From Symbiodinium natans (lineage: Eukaryota > Sar > Dinophyceae > Suessiales > Symbiodiniaceae), in the NCBI GenBank assembly GCA_905221605.1, contig CAJNDS010000003.1, positions 295,001-335,000 of the forward strand: DNA of 40,000 nucleotides. Direction: 5' to 3'. Below are positions 1 through 8,960 of this stretch, piece after piece. The translations under genes and the position numbers were made by a program. A model generated the notes under the pieces. The model saw only the letters and a list, made by a program, of their open reading frames with translations, searched no databases and was not told the DNA's origin. Positions within the stretch are counted from its first letter, which is position 1. Each line of letters opens with the position of its first letter.

Positions 1-153
1 GCTTCGAAAGTGTTAAGTAAGGGACCATAGTGAGGGCCCCATGGCTCCGACCTGAGATTTGGGATGCTACTCCGTGGGCAGGCATGCAACCCTGAAGCCT
101 GAACCCAAAACCCTAAACCTTAAACCCTAAACCCTAAACCCTAAACCCTAAAC

Positions 154-209
154 CTTTTGCTGAATCTCCAGGGGTCCTGTTCGTCGTCGCCCTCTGCGTT
201 GTGCGCCAC
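154..209 (-). CDS. candidate internal exon, acidic peptide
   Basis: On the minus strand this island is open for 18 codons and ends in a 2-nt partial codon. It follows an acceptor ending TGCACAG and stops at AAAAG before GTTTAGGG, so the intron would begin directly with telomere-like repeat. The peptide is hydrophilic and acidic (contains EGDDEQDPWRFSK). The plus strand is also open and hydrophobic here, so the strand rests on the consistent minus-strand signal elsewhere. No family is recognised. Confidence 0.3.
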
Positions 210-239
210 CTGTGCACGGTTCGGGTTTGGGGCTTGAGG

Positions 240-655
240 TTTAGGGATTAGGGTTTGGGGCTTAGAGGTTAAGGGGTTTAGGGGGCTTAGGGTTTTGGTG
301 CTTGGGGCGTATGGTTTCGGGGTTGAGGGGCTGGGGTTTAGGGGGTTTGGGGGTTCAGGGTTTTGGGCCTTCGGGTTTAGGGTCCCACTTTTGATTGGGG
401 GGGGGGGGAGGGTGAGGTTAGAAGCGGCTGTCGCCTGTGGGCCCCTAAGCTCACCTACTTGAGTTTAGGGTTTAGGGTTTAGGGTTTAGGTTTTAGGGTT
501 TAGTTAGGTTTGGGGTTTGGGGTTTGGGGTTTGGGATTTGGGGTTTGGGGTTTGGGGTTTGGGGTTTGGGATTTGGGGTTAGGGGTTTGGGGTTTGGGGC
601 TTGGGGCTTGGGGTATGGGGGTTTAGGGTACAGGGTTTAAGGTTTAGGATTTAGG
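240..655 (+). repeat. degenerate TTTAGGG / TTTGGGG array
   Basis: The heptamers TTTAGGG, TTTGGGG and CTTGGGG are mixed and broken by a 65-bp GC-rich stretch with a G run. On the minus-strand gene model this would be intron sequence. No gene was identified. Confidence 0.8.
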
Positions 656-666
656 GTTGAAGGAAC

Positions 667-728
667 TCGAAAAATGATGGGGCCTGGCCATTGTGCAGCA
701 CGCTCGTAAGCTTGATCCGCGCACCGGC
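667..728 (-). CDS. candidate internal exon
   Basis: Twenty codons plus two bases are open after a good acceptor (CTTTCCAG) and end at TTCGA before GTTCCT. The peptide contains ARIKLTSVLHNGQAPSFF. On the plus strand a TGCAG-bounded frame (HARKLDPRTGLES) is an alternative reading of the same island. No family is recognised. Confidence 0.3.
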
Positions 729-806
729 CTGGAAAGCTGTTTGGGGTCGTTTAGGGTTTTGGGTTTAGGGTTCAGGTTTTAGGGTTTAGGGTGCCCTAAT
801 CTAGGG

Positions 807-842
807 ATCTTCGCCACACTTCGACTGCGCATCGTTCTCGAC
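807..842 (-). CDS. candidate internal exon, short
   Basis: After an acceptor ending CCCTGCAG the minus strand reads VENDAQSKCGED. The donor is not clear (AAGTGTGG or further on), so the low-coordinate edge is approximate. A plus-strand frame (IFATLRLRIVLDLQ) is an equally open alternative. Confidence 0.2.
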
Positions 843-889
843 CTGCAGGGTTTAAGGTTTAGGCTTAGGGCCTTGAATTTTGTAAACTT

Positions 890-1380
890 TAAACCCTAAG
901 CCTCCAAAAGAGACATTTGGATTTAGGGTTTTGTGTTAACTAGGGGCGTCGGGCTTAGGGTCCCGAAAGCAAGAGATTCATATTGGTTTTTGTCAAAGTG
1001 TCTTTGCCTGAAGGTGGCCGTTAATCTGTGTTAACTCGGGCCCCGCCTTTCGGGCAAGACAGAACGGATACCCAGCTTGATCGCAACAGAAATACATAAA
1101 ATGCAATGAAGCCGCAGGAAAAACCACTAGCGCGGACTATTTCCACTGCGATTCTGAGATTAAGGTATGGGTAGGGTTGCTTGGCGGTTCTCAGAAGCAA
1201 TGCCCTTGCGACCCTTAAGTTCGGGAGCTACTCCGTGATTGCACCTCACCTCTAAACAAGCTAAAACCTTGACATGCCCCATGTCTGCCTGCACAATGCG
1301 AATGGCCATCTGCTGGCTAGGGTTTAGGGTTTAGGGTTTCATGCGCGCACATTCGCGCCCCGCCTCAGAACGAAGAGGAC
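890..1380. other. non-repetitive stretch, nothing recognised
   Basis: About 490 bp of mixed-composition sequence with only isolated telomere-like heptamers. Frames are short on both strands and no protein family or RNA could be recognised. It contains the dispersed phrases TTAACTCGGG and GTTAACTAGG but no clear repeat. Confidence 0.4.
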
Positions 1381-1394
1381 AAAACCTGATCCGT

Positions 1395-1587
1395 AAATAA
1401 TAATAAGAAGAAGAATAATAGAAATAATAATATTAATAATAATAAGATTAATAATAATAATAATATTAATAATAATACTAATAATAATAATATTAATCAT
1501 AATTATAATAATAAGAATATTAATATTAATTTTAAAATATGAATATTAATATTAACATTAACAATAATACTAATAATACTAATAATG

Positions 1588-1635
<48 letters not shown>

Positions 1636-1676
1636 CTAATAATAATCATATTAATAATAATAATAATAATAATAAC
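1395..1676. repeat. (AAT)n-type microsatellite, imperfect
   Basis: Almost pure A/T made of AAT/TAATAA triplets with scattered C, G and ATT interruptions. An isoleucine-rich open frame across it is a by-product of the triplet repeat. The non-repetitive segment just after it (about 1677-1800) is open on the plus strand but is unassigned. Confidence 0.85.
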
Positions 1677-1849
1677 GGCAGCCTATTGTGACTCCCTCGA
1701 TGCCCTTGTTGACCAAACCCATTTTGGCAAAGCTGCAAAAACGGCAAAAACAGACCAACAAATCCCCCTTCCACCATCCTTCCCTGGAGGCAGTGCACCC
1801 TAAACCCTAAGCCTTAAACTTTGAGCCATGGGTTCGAAGCACAGCTTTC

Positions 1850-1922
1850 GAACCCCCCTCCCCCCCTCCCCCTCCCCCTCCCCCTCCCCACCCCTTGCCC
1901 CCCTCCCCCCCCCCTCCCCCAT
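1850..1922. repeat. C-rich low-complexity tract with adjacent hairpin
   Basis: Runs of CCCCCTCCC. Immediately before it, GGGTTCGAA and TTCGAACCC form a 9-bp inverted repeat with an 8-nt loop. No function can be assigned. Confidence 0.7.
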
Positions 1923-2147
1923 GCCCCCACGAACTTTTGCACAGGGTACCAGCACCCAAAACTCAAACCCTAAACCCTAAACCAAGGCAACTGTCTAGCG
2001 CGCATGGGGTCTCGGATCTGAGGGTCTTAAAGGCTGAGGGCCTTTGGGGCTTTTGAGGTCTTGGGATATATAAACCTAACCCTAACCCTAAATCCTCAAC
2101 CCTTCTTCGGGTTTTTCAGGGTTCAGGGTTCAGGGTTCAGGGTTTTA

Positions 2148-2368
2148 GGGTTTAGGGTTTAGGGTTTAGGGTTTAGGGTTTAGGGTTTAGGGTTTAGGGT
2201 TTAGGGTTTAGGGTTTAGGGTTTAGGGTTTAGGGTTTAGGGTTTAGGGTTTAGGGTTTAGGGTTTAGGGTTTAGGGTTTAGGGTTTAGGGTTTAGGGTTT
2301 AGGGTTTAGGGTTTAGGGTTTAGGGTTTAGGGTTTAGGGTTTAGGGTTTAGGGTTTAGGGTTTAGGGT
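2148..2368 (+). repeat. homogeneous TTTAGGG array (about 31 copies)
   Basis: An uninterrupted telomere-type heptamer array. Its position between unique islands makes it interstitial, not a chromosome end. Confidence 0.95.
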
Positions 2369-2375
2369 TGAGTCC

Positions 2376-2451
2376 CCAGGAGCCTCGGCCACGCAGTTCA
2401 CCCCCAGCTCTGATCGATGCTCGAGGTAGGTGTGGCGGAAGATCAGCGTGC
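2376..2451 (-). CDS. candidate exon, possible beta-helix domain piece
   Basis: After an acceptor TTGGGAG the minus strand is open and contains GTLIFRHTYLEHRSELGVN. The phrase 'H-yLEHr' resembles the H-(f/l)E segment that follows the IGDd turn in Pls-type hexapeptide domains, and the island follows the 4.3 kb exon in gene order. The 3' edge is uncertain because no canonical GT is obvious. A plus-strand reading bounded by CCCCAG and GTAGGT is also possible. Confidence 0.3.
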
Positions 2452-2464
2452 CTCCCAACATGCA

Positions 2465-3140
2465 GGGTTTCGGGTTAGGGTTTAGGGTTTAGGGCTTAGG
2501 GCTTGGGGTTTAGGGCTTAGGGTTTAGGGCTGAGAGCTCAGGGCTTAGGGCTTAGGGGCCTAGGCAATTCAAACTGCCCCCCACAAGCCCTAAACTACCC
2601 TGAACTACCCCCCCAAACCCCTAGACCCCCTAACCCCTGAACCTTAACACCTGACACCCTAAAACCCTAAAGCCCTTAACTTAAACTCCTGCCCAGCGGG
2701 GCTCTGGGCGCTTTAGGGTTTAGGGCTTCGGGTTTTGGGTTTAAGTGACAGCGGGTGTGCGGGTTTCTTCGGGTTTTAGGCATGTGGGTTTGGGAGTTCT
2801 GGTGTTTGGGATCTTTTTGGGTTTAGGGTTTAGGGTTTAGGGTTTAGGGTTTCTGGATTTGGGGGTTTGATGGGTTCTAGGGCTTAGGGTAACAGGGTTT
2901 TTGGGGTTGAGTGTTTGGGGCATTTGGGTTCGGGAGTTCTTGGGAGTTTTTCTCTGGGGCATACGTTTTGGGTGCACAAGCAGCAGGGAAAAGAACTTGG
3001 GTCGTGGGCTTGAGGGCTTAAATAGTGCCCGAAACCTTCAAGAAACGGTTTCGGGCTTAGGGTTTAGAGTTTAGAGATTCGATAAACGACGGCCTCACTA
3101 CCCTCCCTGATAGCGAGCCGTGGGGCTGTATAGTTTAGGG
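2465..3140. repeat. degenerate telomere-like repeat stretch
   Basis: Variant heptamers in both orientations (GGGCTTA, CCCTAAA, TTTGGGT) with short unique spacers. No gene was identified. Confidence 0.6.
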
Positions 3141-3153
3141 TTTAGGATTTCGG

Positions 3154-3729
3154 GTGTCGCAAAGGGGGACCGATGATCGTTCTTTCGCCGTGTGGGCGCG
3201 CAAATTCGGTGCGAGTTCTTTCGGCCTCGCCCGAGAGCTTTCGGGAATGTGGCTTGTGTCGGCCGCGTCGTTTTCCTTTGCCCACCCGCGCGCTCCGCCT
3301 TGTAGGGTTCAAAGAGAGCATTGGGAGAGAAGGCGGTCGCCGAGCCGCGCATCACGAACATCTGTTGCCCGAAGCGGGTGCGGAACCGGAAGCACGTGTG
3401 TTCGATCTCAGGTGCTCAATTTGCTGAATCCTTGCACATGGCACCAGGAAGACATCAACTGCGACGTGAAACAGGATTTTCTTGGAAACACCTCTCGGAA
3501 AGAAACCAATCAGAGCAAGAAGACTCTCAGCTGCAATGTGGCACCCTTGCCAAGAAGGACAAAAGAAGGCCAGTCAAGCAAAGCTATTCGTGTCGCACCC
3601 TCGGGTGGACGAACGAACAGACTACAAGGCACGCACCTGTTGGACCGCACTTTGTCAGGCAAATCAAGGGGTGTCTGCTCGTGTCGAATGCGGTATTGTG
3701 TCGGCCTAACTCATATTCCTAAACCATAG
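3154..3729 (+). CDS. unassigned open frame, 191 codons
   Basis: This is the longest non-repetitive open frame in the window. It lies in about 590 bp of unique, GC-rich sequence after a TTTAGGG variant block. The frame starts at an ATG and ends just as the sequence turns AT-rich. The product is basic and cysteine/serine/arginine-rich with no membrane segment and no motif I recognise. Other frames here, including an 87-codon minus-strand one, are open too, so this may be a chance frame in GC-rich DNA or several exons. I do not assign a function. Confidence 0.2.
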   Translation: MSQRGTDDRSFAVWARKFGASSFGLARELSGMWLVSAASFSFAHPRAPPCRVQREHWERRRSPSRASRTSVARSGCGTGSTCVRSQVLNLLNPCTWHQEDINCDVKQDFLGNTSRKETNQSKKTLSCNVAPLPRRTKEGQSSKAIRVAPSGGRTNRLQGTHLLDRTLSGKSRGVCSCRMRYCVGLTHIPKP

Positions 3730-4290
3730 TGGCGCTAAAAAATATTCCTAAACCATAGTCTTTACTCTTTAAAAATGAGCGGCCTAATTCCTATTCCTAA
3801 ACCATACTCGTGATGAATTTGGTTTCGCAGAAACGGTCCGCCCCTATGCTTAGCAGCACGGCTCCAGCGTTGTAGTGCGACAGTGTGTTGTCACGGGGCA
3901 AGTGCTCTGTATGTGCGATTCCCTTAACAGACGGTGGTCAGGGTTTAAGGTTTAGGGTTTAAGGTTTAGGGTTTAGGGTTTAGGGTTTAGGGTTTAGGGT
4001 TTAGGCCCTTTCCAGGGTTTTCACGTTGGGAGGGGGGCATGCAGCTCATGAGCCCCACCCACCCTAAACCCTAAACCCTAAACCCTAAACCCTAAACCCA
4101 GCAAACCCACCCCCAAAGCCCTAAAACCGCCGGGTTGCTTAGGGCCTTCAAGGTTCAGAGCTTAGGGTCTTGGCCCTAAACACCACCCCAAACCCCAAAC
4201 CCCCAAACCCCAAACCCCCAAACCCCAAACCCTAAACCCTAACTTACCCAAACCCCAAACCCTAAACCCTAACTTACCCAAACCCTACAC
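3730..4290. repeat. opposed telomere-like arrays with spacers
   Basis: A short unique stretch with two copies of ATTCCTAAACCATA is followed by TTTAGGG repeats (about 3935-4009), a 50-bp spacer and CCCTAAA repeats (about 4063-4099), then CCCCAAA/CCCTAAA variants. The order TTTAGGG then CCCTAAA allows the two arrays to pair. Confidence 0.7.
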
Positions 4291-4297
4291 CCGAAGC

Positions 4298-4384
4298 CAG
4301 GGCCTTTCTCCACGGAGTGCGAGAAGAGCAGGGAGGAATGGTTCACAACGCTGTCGTTGCCAAGGTGCTTGAGGTCGTATTCAC
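4298..4384 (-). CDS. candidate exon: hexapeptide (LbH) domain, third group
   Basis: The minus strand is open for about 28 codons after the acceptor GATAAG. The peptide contains EYDLKHLGNDSVVNHSSLLF followed by SHSVEKG. This matches the segment after the first turns of Pls-type beta-helix domains, where '-DLV-iGD-a-vn' is followed by H and E-(k/r/d)G. It would continue the 6.1 kb exon to read WAEG-EYDL, although the exact donor there is non-canonical. The 3' edge is placed at a GC dinucleotide and is uncertain. The codons use many C/G third bases, unlike the flanking repeats. Confidence 0.45.
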
Positions 4385-4660
4385 CTTATCATCTTTGCCA
4401 GGGTTCAAGGGTTTAGGGTTTAGGGTTGAAGGCTTGCGGCTTGGGGCTTGGGCTTAGGGTTTAGGGTTTAGGGTTTAGGGTTTTGGGCCTAGAGCGTGCC
4501 CAATGGAAGTGCGCTTTGCAAGCGCGCATCCATCTGCAGACCTACCCACCCCCAGACCGCCCAATTCCAACTCTCATGGATTTAAGGCCTTCTTGTTCAC
4601 AAAGCAACATGCTTCCTTAATGCAAGGTGGCTTAGACGGCCTTAGTATGAAACTCTTCAC
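4385..4660. other. telomere-like repeats and unassigned spacer
   Basis: Short GGCTTGG/TTTAGGG arrays and about 160 bp of unique sequence. No gene was recognised. Confidence 0.4.
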
Positions 4661-4679
4661 TTGAAGCCACCTATGAGTT

Positions 4680-5100
4680 GTGTCACAGGAGTCGCTTGGA
4701 GCTCTTGGTGACACTTAGGTCACTCAGGTCACTTTGTGACACACCTTGGTGTCACTTGGGTCGCTTGGAGCAGAACACTTCGGTCACGTTGAACACTGGG
4801 AACCACTTGGGGCACACTTCGGGTCCCTACTGGACACTTGGAGCACTTGGGGGCACCGGCACTGGTGACACCTCATGCACTTGGTCGCTTGGGACATCTC
4901 ATCGGGATCACAGGGGATGCTTGGGCACTTGGTCTCTTTGGGGCACTTGGGTCACTTTTTCGAGACGCAAGACATTTGGACACCTGTTGCACTTGGGTCT
5001 TGGGATGCCTTCGAGGCCTCTCGAACACTTGTAGGCCCTCATTCACTTGGTCACTTTGGGGCACTTGTGTCGACTTGGGCCGCTTGGGCCAAGTCATTTG
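4680..5100 (+). repeat. CACTTGG minisatellite
   Basis: The core (G)(T/G)CACTTGG recurs every 10-30 bp (for example GGTCACTT, GGGCACTTGG, GGACACTTGG), giving a degenerate minisatellite of about 0.4 kb. Open frames of 88-180 codons across it are products of the repeat. The following 5100-5390 is GC-rich, unique and unassigned. Confidence 0.75.
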
Positions 5101-5486
5101 GGTCCTCGCGGTCCGTTGCCTCCGCGGGTCAACGCCCAAGACCCTGTACTTGGAACATGGGACACTTGTAGGGCTGGAACGCTTACAGAACGGGTGTGCC
5201 AGTGGTATGGCCTTGGGCCTTCAGGGTCTCCAGCCCTCCCAGGGCGAGACCCGACCATGTGGGGTGTTTAGTTTGTTCCGGCAAGCATGCCCTCCTTTGG
5301 GCCGGCTCGGTCACCCGCTTGGGGCTCGACCAACGCCCGCCTACCCCAAAAGACAAGTGTGGGGTGGCGGGCGGGTGTAAGGCTTAGGGGTTAGGGTAAA
5401 CTCTAGACGCTGTGAGCCCAGCAAGGGGGGAGAGGGGGAAGCCTAACCCAAAACGGCCGACGACAAGGATCGAAGGATTCAGGTGC

Positions 5487-5553
5487 TTGGTGTTTGGGGT
5501 TTGGGGTTTGGGGTTTGGGGTTTGGGGTTTGGGGTTTGGGGTTTGGGGTTCAA
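5487..5553 (+). repeat. TTTGGGG heptamer array
   Basis: Nine or so copies of TTTGGGG, a variant in which A of TTTAGGG is replaced by G. It is homogeneous and distinct from neighbouring arrays. Confidence 0.9.
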
Positions 5554-5583
5554 GTAGCCATGTACCTTCAAAAATAGAAACCT

Positions 5584-5656
5584 GGGGCCCAGGGCCAGGG
5601 CAAGGGCCAGGAGGGGCCAGGGCCAGGGGCCAGGGCCAGGGGCCAGGGCCAGGGCG
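5584..5656 (+). repeat. GGGCCAGGG tandem repeat
   Basis: About ten units of (A)GGGCCAGG(G) produce a G-rich, guanine-run tract that could form G-quadruplexes on the plus strand. The stretch from 5660 to 6050 holds unassigned unique sequence and a few CCCTAAA units. Confidence 0.8.
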
Positions 5657-6056
5657 CCGCACTGTTTCGGCTCTTAGAGCTTATGGATTTTCTGTGGACT
5701 TCACTTTACAGCTCTTTGGGCCTTTAACCCTAAACAACCCCACGTAACCCACAGACATCTGCTTCTATAGGGCCTTTAGGGTGGAAGCTTAGGGAGCCTT
5801 TGGGAGTTGTGGGGGAGTATTCAAGAAACCTTGCATTACATACCCCCCTTCGCCCTCCCTTAAGACCCGATAAGTCTTTGAGGTATATACAGGCGCCGTA
5901 TATCCATCTCATTGTAAAGTCACTACATGCCCAGCTGCCCTTAAAACCCTAAACCCTAAACCCTCAAACCCTAGCCCCGAAAACGCCCTCTCAGGGTCTT
6001 TCAGAGCTTTCACCCCAGTCCCTAAACCCTAATCCCTAAACCCTGAACCCTTAAAC

Positions 6057-6142
6057 CCCTTCCGCCCAGTGGCAGCCGACCGAGGAGCCCATGATGCAAA
6101 CGTTGCTACCCACCTTGGCCCCCATCAGCCTTGGCACGTTCA
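6057..6142 (-). CDS. candidate exon: hexapeptide (LbH) domain start, third group
   Basis: After an acceptor ending GCACAG the minus strand is open for 28 codons up to GTTTAAGGG. The peptide contains PRLMGAKVGSNVCIMGSSVG. The pattern 'R-(l/m)-G-(a/c)-(k/r)-(i/v)-G--V' is the entry motif of Pls-type left-handed beta-helix domains and recurs at 20.8 kb (RLLGCRIGSRV) and 9.8 kb (LRRAGLGQ). Finding the same motif three times in order on one strand is the main support for a tandem-domain gene. The exact donor is ambiguous: a shift of one or two bases is needed to join the 4.3 kb exon in frame. Confidence 0.5.
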
Positions 6143-6149
6143 CTGTGCT

Positions 6150-6362
6150 TTAGGGGTTAGGGTTTAGGGTTTAGGGCTTAGAGTTTAGGGTGTCGGGTTT
6201 AGGGCCTAGGGCTTAGGGGTTTAGGGCTTAGGGCTTAGGGCTTAGGGCTTAGGGCTAAGCGCTTAGGGCTTAGGGCTTAGGGCTTAGGGCTTAGGGCGTA
6301 GGGCTTAGGGCTTAGGGCTTAGGGCTTAGGGTTTAGGGCTTAGGGCTTAGGGCTTAGGGTCC
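6150..6362 (+). repeat. GGGCTTA heptamer array
   Basis: About 20 copies of GGGCTTA with a few GGGTTTA units, a locally homogenised variant of the telomere heptamer. The following 6365-6580 is unique and unassigned. Confidence 0.9.
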
Positions 6363-6579
6363 AGTAGGGCTGCTATCGGAAAAAAACCATGTAGCGCAGG
6401 GGTGGGGTTTGGGATTCCAGGGTTTAGGGTTTGTGGTGTAGGGTTTGGGGCCTATTTGATATTATCCTAACCCCTCTAGTTCTAGTTCTCTTTAAGGGTT
6501 GAACGAACCCGTGATGAAAAAGAGCCCTTCGCCCCAAATCCTACACTTTGCAAGCCCCCAAGGTCCCAAACTTTTCGGG

Positions 6580-6745
6580 TGTAGGGTTTAGGGCTGAGGG
6601 TTTAGGGTTTGGGGATTGGGGTTTAGGGTTTAGGGTTTCGGGTTTAGGGTTTAGGGTTTAGGGTTTAGGGTTTGGGGATTGGGGTTTCGGGTTTCGGGTT
6701 TCGGGTTTCGGGTTTCGGGTTTCGGGTTTGGGGCATAGGCTGGTT
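6580..6745 (+). repeat. TTTAGGG / TTTCGGG / TTTGGGG mixed array
   Basis: Heptamer array that switches from TTTAGGG to a run of six TTTCGGG units. Telomere-like throughout, with no gene. Confidence 0.85.
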
Positions 6746-6855
6746 TGGGGTTCAGACGCTGGAACTCCGCGATTCTGGGCTTGGATTCTCGCAGGCTCTA
6801 GGGTTGAGGCTTCAGGGTTAGGTTCGGGGGGGACCCTAAACCCTAAACCCTAAAC

Positions 6856-6959
6856 CATAGGCCGCCCGCGCCAGGCGGCGGCCGGTACAACTGAACGCTA
6901 CCGCTTCGAGATCTGCTTGCTTTGCCAAGCAGATCGAGCTTGCCACACCTGATGCATCC
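6856..6959 (-). CDS. candidate exon, 34 codons
   Basis: Bounded by the acceptor GCTAGCAG and the donor TATG before GTTTAGGG, the minus strand is open for 34 codons with one base at each end. The peptide contains SGVASSICLAKQADLEAVAF and then SCTGRRLARAAY. In gene order it lies between the second and third beta-helix groups. The island also contains a 10-bp inverted repeat (GATCTGCTTG/CAAGCAGATC, 6910-6935). No family is recognised. Confidence 0.4.
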
Positions 6960-7049
6960 CTGCTAGCCATAGGGCACAATGTTATAATGGATTAACCCTA
7001 AACCCCCAACGCGCGACCCCGGCGGGGGAGGTCGGGCCTAAGAAGCTGT

Positions 7050-8040
7050 TGCGCCCCCGCCAGGTTGCCCCCACCAGAGTTGCCAGCCAGAGTTGCCCCC
7101 GCCAGGGTTGCCCCCGCCAGGGGGGTTGCCCCCGCCCCCACCAGGGTTGCCCCCGCCAGGGTTGCCCCCACCAGGGTTGCCCCCGCCAGGGTTGCCCCCG
7201 CCAGGGTTGCCCCCAGGGTTGCCCCCGCCAGGTTGCCCCCGCCAGGGTTGCCGGCCGCGACCGCCAGGGTTGCCCCCGCGGGGTTGCCCCTGCCAGGGCC
7301 GCCCCCATGAGGGGCGGGTTTCCCCTGCCAGGGTTGCCCCTGCCAGGGTGACAGCGTTGCCCCCAGCCTACTAGGGTTGCCCCCTCCTGTTGCCCCCCGA
7401 AATTGGCCTCGCCGCCTATTCAGGAATTGTGCACCTGTATGCTTCGTCGTCCTTGTCTAGCCAAAGTTCTGCATTAGTGTCCCCCGCCAGGGTCCAGACA
7501 TATACATATATGTGTGGGTTTCGCCAGGGTTGCCCCCACCAGGGTTGTCTCCAAGGTTCGCCCCCGCCAGGGTTGCCTCTGCCAGAATCGGCCCGCCAGG
7601 GTTGCCCCCCCACCAGGGTTGCCCCCGCCAGGGTTGGCCCGCCAGGGTTGCCCGCCAGGGTTGCCCCCGCCAGGGTTGCCCCACCAGGGTTGCCCCCGCC
7701 AGGTTGCCCCCCGAAATTGGCCTCGCCGCCTATTCAGGAATTGTGCACCTGTATGCTTCGTCGTCCTTGTCTATGAAGGGCCCTGCCAAAGTTCTCCATT
7801 ATTAGTGGCCCCCGCCAGGGTCCAGACATATATAGATATATATGTTTATACCTCACCTTGCCCCTGCCAGGGTTGCCCCCGCCAGGGTTGCCCCCCACCA
7901 GGGTTGTCTCCGAGGTTCGCCCCCACCAGGGTGGCCTCTGCCAGGGTTGCCCCCGCCAGGGTTGCCCCCGCCAGGGTTGCCCCGCCAGGGTTGCCCCCGC
8001 CAGGGTTGCCCGCCAGGATGCCCCAGGGTTGTCCCCGCCA
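7050..8040 (+). repeat. 15-bp GC minisatellite (GGGTTGCCCCCGCCA)
   Basis: Tandem copies of GGGTTGCCCCCGCCA with frequent 1-3 base variation. Because the unit is a multiple of three, it produces proline/arginine/alanine-rich frames on both strands that are not evidence of a protein. Two copies of a larger insert interrupt it at about 7391-7545 and 7700-7850. Each insert contains CCTATTCAGGAATTGTGCAC, then GTCCAGACATATA. Confidence 0.9.
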
Positions 8041-8420
8041 TTTTTCATATTTTTAATCTACATTTTCTATCTTCTAATATTCCTTTAAGGAATTCCACTA
8101 ATAATAAAATGGCATTTTTTTCTCTCATTACTCGTAAAGATTTCTATGGAAAGATATTAATTCTCGATCTATATCTTCTTCAAATTCATTTCGGCTTCTC
8201 TTCTTTCTCACATCCAGTGAATGCAGAAGAAGCATGTGGATTACTTACTCCCTTACATATCGTACCTGAATGGTATTTCTTATACCAATATGCTATGCTA
8301 AAAGCTGTACCAAATAGAAATGCAGGATTCATTATCTTTCATCTTATTTTACTTTATGAGAAGTCTTTCAATGTCATTCTATTTTAAAATTAAGACGTCC
8401 AGTAGATTTAACGGTTTTTA
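8041..8420 (+). mobile_element. nuclear insertion of mitochondrial DNA (NUMT)
   Basis: An AT-rich block of about 380 bp interrupts the very GC-rich minisatellite abruptly on both sides and encodes a cytochrome b fragment. Its base composition and gene content are mitochondrial. The GC repeat resumes directly after it with the same unit, which suggests insertion into a pre-existing array or later spread of the array on both sides. Confidence 0.7.
8110..8387 (+). pseudogene. cob: cytochrome b fragment of mitochondrial origin
   Basis: The reading frame contains LLTPLHIVPEWYFLYQYAML and then KAVPNRNAGF. The PEWYFL--YA-L---P-(k/r) pattern is the conserved segment of apocytochrome b after the Qo-site PEWY motif, and the LKAVPN form is typical of dinoflagellate and related alveolate sequences. 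Only part of the protein is present. There is no N-terminal half, and the frame loses similarity after about 8345 and stops at 8387. Cytochrome b acts in respiratory complex III, but this copy in nuclear repeat DNA is most likely non-functional. A fragmented gene piece in a mitochondrial contig is an alternative, made unlikely by the telomere-like surroundings. Confidence 0.75.
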
Positions 8421-8423
8421 TCG

Positions 8424-8617
8424 CAACCCCGCCGGGTTGCCCAGTTTTACCCCTGCCAGGGTTGCCCCCACCAGGGTTGCCCCCACCAGCGTTGCCCCCG
8501 CCAGGGTTGCCGCCGAGTTAGGGTTGCCCTTGGCAGGGTTGCCCCGCCAGGGTTGCCCCCGCCAGCTAGGGTGACATTGCCCTCGCCGGGTTGCCCTGTC
8601 AGGGTTTCCCGCCTCCT
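8424..8617 (+). repeat. 15-bp GC minisatellite, second block
   Basis: GGGTTGCCCCCACCA-type units resume after the mitochondrial insertion. They are followed by a diverged third copy of the insert containing ACTCAGGAATTGTGCACCT. Confidence 0.85.
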
Positions 8618-8767
8618 CACGTCGCCTACTCAGGAATTGTGCACCTTCTCTGCGACGGCCCGCGCGCTGGTGAGGCTTCATCGTCCTTCTCTATGAAGTG
8701 TTGTTTAGTTGCCGCGCAGAGCTTCAAGTGCGAAGGGTGCTGTCAAAGTTCTCTATTAATTAATTGC

Positions 8768-8960
8768 CAGGGTTTCCCATTAGTAGTCGCCAGGGCCTCG
8801 CCAGGGTTGCCCCCGCCAAGGTGGACATATATATATGTAGAGAGAGAAATATGAAAGTGTTTTTTATACAAAAAAACCTCGCCTCGCCCCTTCCAGGGTT
8901 GCCCCCGCCAGGGTCGCCCCCGCCAGGGTCGCCCCGCAGTTGCCCCCGCCAAGGCCCTTG
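8768..8960 (+). repeat. 15-bp GC minisatellite, third block
   Basis: More GGGTTGCCCCCGCCA units surround a GTGGACATATATATATG segment similar to the earlier inserts, so the composite unit (GC repeat, TA-rich piece, GC repeat) recurs at about 7.4, 7.7 and 8.7 kb. Confidence 0.8.

Noticed and set aside
1829-1855. tRNA T-arm or B box (GGTTCGAA)
   Set aside because: No A box, anticodon arm or cloverleaf could be built around it; it is a simple inverted repeat.
2148-2368. TTTAGGG array as a true chromosome end
   Set aside because: Arrays occur throughout the 40 kb in both orientations with unique islands on both sides, so they are interstitial.
4678-5380. Open frames of 88-180 codons over the CACTTGG region
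   Set aside because: Repeat-derived; frames are open on both strands with the same W/L/G-rich text and no domain.
7050-8040. Proline/alanine/arginine-rich proteins (up to about 180 codons) on both strands
   Set aside because: All are translations of a 15-bp tandem repeat whose length is a multiple of three; the frames stay open for that reason alone.
8110-8387. Functional cytochrome b gene
   Set aside because: Only part of the protein is present, embedded in nuclear repeat DNA, and the frame degenerates at its end.
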